Positions 55,464 to 64,000 of a stretch of 64,000 nt of DNA are shown here, in pieces. A program made the position numbers and the translations under genes. Every line of letters starts with the position of its first letter. Positions within the stretch are counted from its first letter, which is position 1. The DNA is from Siphonodentalium dalli. Lineage: Eukaryota > Mollusca > Scaphopoda > Gadilida > Siphonodentaliidae. The notes under the pieces are model-generated. The model did no database searches. It saw only the letters and a list, made by a program, of their open reading frames with translations, and had not been told where the DNA came from. The DNA is taken from contig CP136061.1 in NCBI GenBank assembly GCA_032622095.1, forward strand, positions 118,494,754-118,558,753, read 5' to 3'.

Positions 55464-55919
55464 CAGGGACGTGGTGACAGGGGGCTTGGTGTTGTGTGTC
55501 TCGCCCCCAACTTTGGTCAAAACAGTTGGAAATTCCATACCTAACACAACATTAGTTGCACTTTTTTCACCAGAATGTGATCACCTATATAGGCTGAAAT
55601 TGTTCTCACTGTTTGATTTTCCAACCAGTAAATTATTGGGGAATATGTCGTTTTAGACCAACAGCAGCATATTTTATTACTTTTTGTCAAAATATTGGTC
55701 TGAAATGGCTATCAGTTAGAAATTTTCTTTTCTTATTGGGGGGGGGGGGGCGGTCAAGTTGGAAGTTTCCAACACTTGGAAAGTTTGATATACCAATTGG
55801 AAAGTTCCAACCCAAGGACAAATAAATGCAATGGTATTCCGCGAACATGTGACTTTGTGCGTGGTCTGTTAAATGGGGTGGGGTGCAGTTAGAATGGAGA
55901 CCCTCAAGCCACGTTCCTG
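55464..55919 (+). mobile_element. hAT-like MITE, CAGGGACG family, with 8-bp duplication
   Basis: CAGGGACGTGGTGACAGG (55464) to AAGCCACGTTCCTG (55919). The flanking octamers AATTTAAG (55456-55463) and AATTTATG (55920-55927) match at 7 of 8 positions. The interior is rich in TTGGAAA / TTCCAAC words and holds a poly-G run at 55739. This is the best-preserved member of the family. Confidence 0.8.
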
Positions 55920-55989
55920 AATTTATGTCTGTATATGTATAGTGTTACCATCCCTATATAACCAGCTACCCGAAAACGGGTAATTTACG

Positions 55990-55994
55990 TTACC

Positions 55995-56029
<35 letters not shown>

Positions 56030-56035
56030 GCGAGA
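55990..56035 (+). repeat. Poly-C plus (CT)n microsatellite
   Basis: A C run passes directly into CT dinucleotides and ends in CGCGAGAGAAAG. Confidence 0.95.
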
Positions 56036-56704
56036 GAAAGCAGTAGATCGTTTTGTACGGTTAGGCAGGGGTAAAAAATTAACTCGGAGCCCCTAACGGG
56101 CCTGTGAAATAAACAAACTTAATGAATCAAATGGCAACGATAATAACATATGACCACATTTCGACGAATTGACTCATGCAGTCTTTCTATTTTGAGGGAG
56201 CCCACAGGCCCAGCCCCCATAAACAGCCCCGTAAATCCCACGACCCCAGGGCCAGAATGGAAGCAATCCGACTAATGAGAGATTAAAGTTGAATCAGGAA
56301 CATGTAAACAGAAATAAGTTACACACAGCAAACTTCTCCAAAAAAAAACTTGTGGGTACAATATGTCACGACTGAATCATTCATGAAGACATGAACTTGT
56401 TAAGTTGTTCAATTAATGTTCAACAAGTATACTTGAAATGTGTTTGAGTTAAATTTTAATATCAGTTTAAATTTTATGAGATTGTGTTTATTATTTTCGA
56501 ATATTCTATGAGAATGATACTGTTTGTGCATAATAAAAAAAACACACACAATACAGAGACGTTACAAAACATTGCCATTTTGGTTACTTATAATTTACAG
56601 AGCAACAGTCCTAGAAAACACGAGACCTTTTTAGGCCCCGTGCAATTTACAGTCCGCGAAGACTGAACTAAATACAACGTGCGCGATGCCCATACACGAG
56701 GTTG
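56036..56704. other. No gene seen
   Basis: Nothing recognised apart from small inverted words such as TTAAGTTGTTCAATTAATGT near 56400. Confidence 0.4.
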
Positions 56705-56935
56705 CAAGTTTGCACAGTGTTTTGCCTTTACATTCGTCGTAGAAAACCATTATGGTGCCACCATATGAACGGCAACTTGCAAATACAATGCATATTTACC
56801 AAAGCTAACGGCATGAACAGTAAATTGTATATGGCTCCACATGTAGCGGTGCTACTAAAATTTGCCTTCCAGTATACCTGTATGATGTATTCTAGAGAGA
56901 TAATCACATGCTGTTTGAAGACAAATTTCAATAGA
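56705..56935 (+). repeat. Dispersed repeat S, copy 2
   Basis: Aligns in order with 38986-39250 (see there), including GAGATAATCACATGCTGTTT GAAG against the corresponding segment near 39220. Confidence 0.65.
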
Positions 56936-57454
56936 ATCTATACTAGTGGAACTACATGGTTTTTTTTACTTCTCATTTTGATAGCTGTGAAACAGATGCA
57001 TTTTAGCTCGTTTTCAGGCATACATGTAGTCTAACCTTCTATATCAAAATGTATAACATGCAATTTACATCGTGTTCGCTGTCAGTGTTACCTTGAATCG
57101 TCTTGTGTGAGAGGTTAAGGGGGACATGCACGTTTTGCATACATCGCGCAAAAACTGGCAAGCAATTTTCAACAAAGACTTTTTCTGGATCAAAGGTAAT
57201 AACTTGAGCGAAAATCCGAAGAGATATCAGCCTCGCGGAGCAGTTCCTACCCCGTGAAAATAAGTTCATTCGTGATATTTGCATACGTGGTCCATTTATG
57301 TAAATTCTATGGAACAGTCTCCGGAATTGTATTAAATGTCGTTATTTTACATAAAAAAAACTCGTAAGTGAACTGGACGCGGATCGATAGTGAACTGGAC
57401 TGAAAATCACAAGAGGAACTTTTCTCATGGAACAGTTACTACCTCGTGACTTTG

Positions 57455-57757
57455 AACACGACATATGGGTCACAAACAAAAAAACGCAATTTGCACGACA
57501 TGGAACGAAAAAGAGCGTTCCATTTTAGACCATTCCTGATATGGTAAAAAATAACAGCGTTTATTTCACTTATGTGCGCAAAATTGAAAATAGCTAGAAA
57601 ATGGTTTTGATCCTGCAAAGTATTCTTCATGGGTTATGAAGCCGGTATATCAATATTCCGTGTATCCTATACCTCCTTCTAAAGTACGTATAGACAGGAT
57701 TTGAAAGTTCGAATGAGCCATGTCCGTTTAAGCCATGCATGCACGTTTCTTTTAACC
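57455..57757 (+). repeat. Diverged fragment of the long repeat (5' part)
   Basis: GACTTTGAACACGACATATG, AAAGAGCGTTCCATTTTAGA, TGGTAAAAAATAACAGCG, ATGAAGCCGGTATATCAATA and CGAATGAGCCATGTCCGTTT align in order with 3790-4093. It shows that the long repeat is a dispersed family, not only a local duplication. It is cut at 57758 by a hairpin MITE. Confidence 0.8.
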
Positions 57758-58150
57758 CTTTACCCAACATAACGGCCCTGTGCCAATGCATTCTCTTATA
57801 TATGCGAGTCGACCATAGGTCGCCTCGCATATATAAGAGAATGCATTGGCTTAACACATTAAAAATTATAAAATTGTTAAAGAATGTAAGAAAAAATGGT
57901 AAAAAGTATTTAAATTTTTTTTTTTTAGGCCAATGCATTCTCTTATATATGCGAGGCGACCTATGGTCGACTCGCATATATAAGAGAATGCATTGGCACA
58001 GGGCATAACTGTAACTATCACAATGTGGTCAAGGAGCCGGTTCCAATGATATCCATATTTGTATGGTTCTATTGAGACAGACCGAAGATATTTTAGGCTG
58101 TTGAAGCTTTATTTGGCCGGTTTTGGCCGTTTGGTTGGGTAAAGGGTTAA
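57758..58150 (-). mobile_element. Double-hairpin TTAA MITE, complete, inverted copy
   Basis: TTAACCCTTTACCCAACA (57758) to TTGGGTAAAGGGTTAA (58150), with both hairpins. The long arm (ACTGTAACTATCACAATGTG ... GGCCGGTTTTGGCCG) is on the right, opposite to 17947-18299. This copy and the 17947 copy together give the full-length form of about 390 bp. Confidence 0.92.
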
Positions 58151-58261
58151 TGCAGGGTTGTGATTTGTCGAAATTACACTTTATGTTTGATTAAAGATGC
58201 ATTATCTCTTTACATAACAATTTTGAAATAGTTTCGTGGATCTGAAATAATAAATGTGAAT

Positions 58262-58453
58262 TAAAGACCCATGTCCGGAAACGCTTCTATCAATTAATAT
58301 TGATTTTATTTCGAATATTTTATTATAAAAAGAGATGATTAAGTGGCACACTTTATTGTTCTATTTCAGACTATTCAGGCGATACCATATAGCGATAGAG
58401 ATCATTGGGGTGTACCCATAGCTATGTATTTCCGGACAGGGGTCTTCGATTAA
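58262..58453 (+). mobile_element. TTAA-type MITE, TTAAAGACCC / TCCGGAAA ends, 192 bp
   Basis: TTAAAGACCCATGTCCGGAA (58262) is mirrored by ATTTCCGGACAGGGGTCTTC GATTAA (58453). The outermost TTAAAGACCC is the same as in the 46752 element, but the inside differs. Confidence 0.8.
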
Positions 58454-59447
58454 TATATAATATTATATACCCCGGTAACTATATAACACATGTTTACAAA
58501 GAGATAGGTCATCTTTAAACAACATCAAAATTGACTTGTTCATTTTACGACGGTGGTGTTCTCGGGAAAGGGATATCTTTTTGACAATACTCGGGCAACA
58601 CTTGAATTCCAGCTATAATCCTGATATACAGCTGACATGGATACAGCTTTCATTGTGATTAATCACGTCATATTTGATAAATCTCAACAAAGAATCTGAT
58701 ACTGCCGTGTGACCTCTTGATCTCTCATTATTCGCAGAAACCCATCAGATAATGCTTCAAAGCGAAGCCTTTATCACCTGTGAACTTTTTAATATCGCGA
58801 GCTACCTCCTTATCAAAGTGAAACGGGTAGCTTGGATTTGAGAACGTTATTTAAGGTTTAATCATTCGAGAGGATATTGTTCATAGAGGTGTCAACATTC
58901 TTTCTATTCAAATATATTTGCATAGCAAACCAATATACAGGTACCGCATAGCTGTCGATGAGAGCTGTCTACCAATTGATTCACGAATATATGACACACC
59001 ATTTAAATCTACTCGGAGAGTCAACTGATTTCCTCATGAACAAGTCATCTTCAATTTTTAATGATTTACTCGCGTGGGTGTAGAGACAAAAAAGTCCACA
59101 CCGTGTACCTTAAAGGAGCATCTCCGAAAGAATATTGCTCACTTGAATGTTGACAAATGTACGACAGATGAACCAACCGTTATTTGTGCGTCTTTTTACA
59201 GTTTGAACAAGCGTCAAACGTGGTGGTATAAGCGGAAAGTCTTCATATATTAAAAGATTTACATCATATATATAACTAGCTGAAACGGGCTCCCTTCGGG
59301 TCAAGTTCGGGAGCTTTTATTTTGCGCCGCGGGGCCCTGCGGTCCCTTTATGTGCTAGGGGCCTGTGGTCAGTGTGTGCGCTTCGCGCACATGGCAGACC
59401 TATCGTTCTTTTTTATATGTATTGATCATATTATGCTACTTGAATTT
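58454..59447. other. No gene seen; local GC-rich island 59285-59400
   Basis: GGGCTCCCTTCGGGTC, TTTTGCGCCGCGGGGCCC and GTGCGCTTCGCGCAC stand out from the AT-rich surroundings and include small perfect palindromes. No RNA gene could be recognised in it. Confidence 0.45.
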
Positions 59448-60420
59448 ATCCTCGGGTGAATATAGGTTCACATTGGACCTAAATATTGACATTGGTTCAT
59501 ATTGGATTTGTTTTGTTCTCATATAAGCCCATGTTGACGTATACCCGTTATGATGTTGGGTGACACGGGCCACAATGACAACACATCTATAAAGAGCGTA
59601 CAGCGGCCCATGGTGAGCGTATTTTTTTATAAAATTATTTATTTAATTTTTTTTTAAATATATTTTTTTGATAAAACTAACGCCGTCATAACCTCCGCCA
59701 GGATACCCCGAGTCACGACCCCAAAATTGGTTGAAATAGGGGTATGAGAGAAATATTCGGAGACAGACAGACGGACAGACAGATTCTACGCTCTCAAATA
59801 TATATACCCCACAATAGAATTGTCTAAATTTGGTTTAGATATATTATGATAATATAACACGACAGAGTAATACCACATTGATTCCCATTCATTTATTTGG
59901 ATTGATTAATATTCGAATATTTGGATAATAACTTCGGCAAAGGGGCTTCTAGTCGGACATGGATCATTATAAATGAATGAACATGACTTGATAGTGAGTT
60001 CTCTATAACACGGATTTATAAGAGGCTTAATTAACAGGGTTTATATGGCTATATTCGGTCTGCTCTCGTTAAAATAAGCACAATACAGCCTTATTTTCAG
60101 TGTCACGTTTTAGGCATCTATAGAGCGTATTTGAGAAATAAATACGCTCTATATATGGGCGTTAAACGCGGCGTTCAAACTAAGTCCGCATACTGCTTAT
60201 TTCAATATGAAATAAGCTCATATTGGCACTATTTAATCTACTATTTTCACCGATACGCCTTACCAGATTCACTTTCTTTAAAATTTGTTTTCACTGTGAC
60301 CCGCGCCATTCAACAAAATAACGTGTTAATGGGCTTTTTTTCATAAAACAAAATAAGTCAAATATGAAGCTATGTGAATATTTACGCCCAATATGAACCT
60401 ATTTCCTTGAGGATATGTTG
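59448..60420. mobile_element. MITE family CAACATATCCTCG, largest member
   Basis: TTATCCTCGGGTGAATATAG on the left and CCTTGAGGATATGTTG on the right (60420) are the family TIRs. The right half is largely the inverted counterpart of the left, with AATAAG words in both. It contains ATAAAGAGCG (59589) and an ACAGACAGACGGACAGACAG run (59763-59785) preceded by CCCCAAAATTGGTTGAAATA. Confidence 0.7.
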
Positions 60421-60542
60421 GACTATTAATAATGAAAACAAGAGCAAAGTCAATCTATTTTCATATTTACTTCTTGATGACAGTTGTTTTACAGAGATAT
60501 GTGTTATTTCATGTGAACCAACTTCGAAGACTTCGAGTCCCT

Positions 60543-60989
60543 TTAAGGGCCCCTTAATTTTCGAACCACCAGATCACATTGTATAATAAATATGCCATAT
60601 TATATACCATTTGAAAGAGGAAGCTCCAAAACATTGTATTATGAACTTATACGGTGTAATAAACAATGAAAATGTTGTTTTTGTTGAGGTACCGACGTGT
60701 TGTCTGGGCTTAAGTTTCATCTGGACGGTACTGCAAAGTCTATTATTTTCAATGGAAGAGAAATAACTCTATATCTTAGTTTGAATTCTGTTGCATTCTG
60801 GGAACGAGACGGGGAAAATGTTTCTATGAGTTCAGCAATATTACTCCTTGGCACTTTCTGAGACACAGGCGTTCAGATGGTGATGAATTATACTATTTTA
60901 ATCATATTTTATGTCATAGGTATTATTAAAACCGTATATTAAGGCTATACAAAATTTATCAGTGACTCGAAAATGAAATGGGCCTTTAA
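60543..60989 (-). mobile_element. TTAA-type element, family AAGGCCCA, 447 bp
   Basis: TTAAGGGCCCCTTAATTTTC (60543) to GAAATGGGCCTTTAA (60989). It shares ATGCCATATTATATACCATT, GAGGAAGCTCCAAAACA and TTTGAATTCTGTTGCATTCT with 16489-17484 in the opposite order, so it is a shortened inverted member of that family. Confidence 0.85.
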
Positions 60990-61393
60990 GTATTCGACCC
61001 GCATATCTGGGCCATGTATGTTTTTGAATAAACACATTTGTGACCAGCATTGCGACACATTCCACAGGTATCTGAACAACAAACGCTACATTGGACACGC
61101 CGCTCTGAGTCGAACATCAGCTCAGCATTTCGGTAGAGGTTCATGTGGTTATTTCTCTACTTTGTAATTATTTATATCACATCATGGTCTTTATATTATC
61201 ATAATGAATTCATAACCCATTATATCACTAGAAACATGTCATCCGGAAACCAATATGTGCGCATCGCGTTTCTCTATTCAGAATTAATAGCGTGTGTTCC
61301 TCTGTATTTCAATGAGCCTGCATCAGAAATGAAGCATATATATGACAGCTGTAATCTGTTTTACTGCGAACATCGATATATATGACAAAATGT

Positions 61394-61895
61394 TTAAAGG
61401 TACGGTTGGCCTTGGCGGTGGGTATCCTGTTAAAATATTTCCACCCGTCAAAAACCGCCACAAACAGAAAGAACAACAAAATGTAGATAGACTTTGTCCG
61501 TATACAAATAAGGAAAATCGCATAAACAGTATGTTATGGTCATATGTTTGACCATTGTTATGTAAACAAAAGCATAACAAGTTACTTTTCTGGTGTTTGT
61601 TTATATTATGATGGTAAACATAAAGAGCGTTCTTTGTTGGTGAATACCTTATATGGAACTAATAAAGAGCGTTTATGCCATTTGTGTGTGATTAGCCAGT
61701 AGCATTGTCCTGTCTTCTGTAACACAATCAGGCTCTTGCTTAGGTAAAATATAGTAGGTCTTTATGATAACATGTTGTTTACGCGATGGTCATGGTATAT
61801 ATGAACGGAACTGTATGCGTTTTAATGTTTTTCTGTTTACGGTGTTTGGAACAAATATGAATATTTTCGACAACTAAGGCCTCACGTGCCTTTAA
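61394..61895 (-). mobile_element. TTAA-type MITE, family AAAGGCACGGGC, inverted copy
   Basis: TTAAAGGTACGGTTGGCCTT (61394) to AAGGCCTCACGTGCCTTTAA (61895), the reverse complement of 53926-54450. AAAGAGCG lies at 61622 and 61664, exactly 42 bp apart, while much of the rest has diverged. Confidence 0.85.
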
Positions 61896-62458
61896 CCGAC
61901 ATGTATACACCCTTCAAGCAAATCAAATCTAGCAGTTGGCTTCTTTTGTCACTCCTGGCTCCATGAGATCAGAATAAGCCAATAAATATTTATCTACTGA
62001 TGTTATGTATCTCGGCTGACTTAAAGATGTATTTAGTGTTTCAGAGTAAATTTGAACCTCCAGTTACAACAACACCACCACCAAACAATCTAATTTAAAG
62101 AAACATCATCCGAATGAACGCTCCTAAATTATTATTTCTTTGGCTTCGGGGGTAAAAAATATTTGATTCGTGTAGAGGAACCAAAACTCAGTGTTATTCT
62201 CCAACACCTAGAATATTTGGCGGCCTAGCAAATATTCGACGAGGCGATGGACATATACTCTCGATACCAAATTGCTTTGAACATAATGTTGATATCTAAC
62301 ACGTTTTGTTTTTAATTTGACACTATATTTGACAGTGGTTAGCATTATTTTTTAATCGATTCTGATTCTAAAGCGTCTGTTGAGGAAATGCTGTTGTTTA
62401 TTGGAATTTGATGTCAGGGGGACCATCGAATCGGATTGAAAAATCGAAAAAAAAATTA
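61896..62458. other. No gene or repeat recognised
   Basis: Nothing supportable. Confidence 0.4.
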
Positions 62459-62600
62459 AGAATGTAATAATAAAGATCAAAATTTATAAAATTGTTAAAG
62501 AATTTAAGAAAAATATGATAAAAAATATCTGTTAAAGAATATAAGAAAAAATTATAACAATTATTATAGAATGTAAGGGGAAAACAAGATAAAATTGTTA
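62459..62600 (-). repeat. Spacer repeat (AAATTGTTAAAGAATGTAAG words), free copy
   Basis: Three to four units of AAAATTGTTAAAGAATTTAA and similar, the complement of the 46845-47150 repeat, without nearby hairpins. Confidence 0.7.
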
Positions 62601-62639
62601 TTAAGCAAAGGGCCAATTTTGGGGGTGAAGTAAAAATTA

Positions 62640-64000
62640 TCTGCTAAAGTTTTTTTCTCCACGGATTGTGATTATGGATGGTATGTTCTTCAATATCTAG
62701 GTGGGTTGGAGTTCACACCCTTGAGCATTTCCTATAATCCAAGATGGCGTCCAACATACCGACGTGATACAAAATATCAACAAAGTCAGTTTAATCCTTT
62801 TTGTTGCAGAGAATATCTTATAAAAAAAATTAAAATTCGACATTATTGGGATGCTATTACATTGCTCAACATTGTACACAGAAATGCGATACTCCAATAA
62901 CAAGATGGCTGCTAAAATGGTGACCTGAATTGGAATTATAATTCTGCGTCTACTGTTTGGAACTAGTGGTAAATTGAGGTCTGTTTCATATTATTCATGT
63001 GCTACATTAACTGGACAGGGAAAAATGGTGTTCCTTTGTCTTCAGCTAATTCCAATCCCTAAAAATTAATATTTTAAAGACTGTCTGTAGAATGAAATTT
63101 CAACGAATACTCACTTTTGGTTTCTAGCCATATTTTAATGTGGAATGAACAGATCTGAAGGTGTTAAACAAGATGAAGAATTACATACAACGTGCAATCC
63201 CATTAGGGCCTGAAATGGTTATTATGGTTTATGATGGCAGTCAAAATGGCGGCAAATTTGTAGAACATTTTATATTTCGTCCTTTTTCGTTTACATGTCG
63301 TGGTTGCTACGTGGGGTTGGCTAATCTACATTGGAGACATATTACTTGCTATGTCTTTGGTCTCAGTTCATTCCAATCCCAAATCAATTTTATCTTGGTA
63401 TAACTTTCGTGTTTCTATCCATATTGCAATGTGAAACGAGCAGAGCGGGGGAAGTTAAGCACACGATATTGTTACCTATACAATTTAATCTCATTGGTGC
63501 ATGAAATGGTCACTTTAATATATCTTATCAGTACAAATGTCAGCAAATGTATAGAAAGTGTTAGATTGGTAACACACACTTGAACAATTTTATAGTAGCT
63601 AATGTGTCGCCCAACATGGCTGCGAAAATCAGTTTTTAGCCTTATAGACAGACTGAGACATTGATTGTGTTTATAAGCGGTGAGGCAAATATTGACGCTT
63701 CTTTAGAGAAGAAATCCAGTTCGCGCCTCTGTTCAGGAATTAAACCATCAAATAGGTCAAAGATTACGGATATATAAAAGTATTATGTTATTATCAACAT
63801 TATTAGTCGTGATATGATATATCGGAAACAAAGTTAAACCACATTCATTCAATCAATTAATTAGCAGTCAATTACCATTTTCTGGTAGCTTTCTTGTTTA
63901 TGCTAAATATATCGGAGAAATCCCTACTGAGTAACGCTATGTGGCTAATAATTGCCCATAGTTGAGTGTTTTCAGAACATTAAGATAGCGCCCAACATGG
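62640..64000 (+). repeat. Loose repeat region with AAGATGGC / AACATGGC words
   Basis: ATCCAAGATGGCGTCCAACA (62737), ACAAGATGGCTGCTAAAATG (62901), CAGTCAAAATGGCGGCAAAT (63237), CAACATGGCTGCGAAAATCA (63614) and GATAGCGCCCAACATGG at the window end, with ATTCCAATCCC at 63049 and 63372 and GCATGAAATGGTCA-type words between. I read this as degenerate units of about 330 bp. Short open frames here have no recognised domain. Confidence 0.5.

Noticed and set aside
59285-59400. GC-rich island as tRNA, snRNA or rRNA fragment
   Set aside because: No A/B box, cloverleaf or rRNA core could be identified; only short palindromes.

Overview
This is a 64-kb stretch of animal genomic DNA, AT-rich, with no host gene that I can recognise. 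The organism is probably an invertebrate, and a marine invertebrate would fit. The evidence is LINE-type (non-LTR) reverse transcriptase remnants with animal-style C-terminal zinc knuckles, many short terminal-inverted-repeat (TIR) elements, and long (CT)n, (GTCT)n and (TA)n microsatellites. I cannot place it closer than that. No rRNA, tRNA, CRISPR or bacterial operon is visible. The open frames are short and almost all lie inside repeats, so they are not listed as genes.

Layout. 1-7034: two direct copies (offset 3,972 bp) of a long repeat that carries a TTAA-flanked TIR element and a large hairpin. 7035-9681: no gene, one probable MITE and a 35-bp tandem repeat. 9682-16458: a TTAA-flanked MITE whose inner 65-bp segment has become an array of about 100 copies; a single-unit relative lies at 18539-18800. 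16489-24963: TTAA-flanked elements, palindromes and hAT-like elements. 25018-26485: a 112-bp hAT-like MITE and a CACTC-ended element holding a hairpin MITE. 26932-32797: a four-level nest, in which a TTAA-type hairpin element holds a LINE, the LINE holds a 4.6-kb CACTG-ended element, and that holds a hAT-like element. 33594-35992: two Harbinger-like elements head to tail, sharing a TAA target duplication. 36000-43300: more MITEs, a LINE 3' remnant and microsatellites. 43335-46560: a LINE on the minus strand, cut by a 1,368-bp hAT-like element with a perfect 8-bp target duplication. 46752-48122: a 1.37-kb TTAA element. 49940-51022: a foldback element with similar small insertions in both arms. 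51320-64000: more TTAA, hAT and other MITEs, including diverged fragments of the left-end repeat.

Themes. (1) At least eight separate families end at TTAA, which points to piggyBac-type cross-mobilisation, but no piggyBac transposase is present. (2) Tandem repeats are born inside MITEs (9682-16458; 51320-52084). (3) An AAAGAGCG word (21 exact sites), often paired at 41-43 bp in a roughly 70-bp module, recurs in unrelated elements and in otherwise blank DNA. (4) The only recognisable proteins are broken: three LINE remnants and a possible N-terminal fragment of a Harbinger transposase. Everything here was read by eye; family names rest on TIRs, target-site duplications and short protein motifs.
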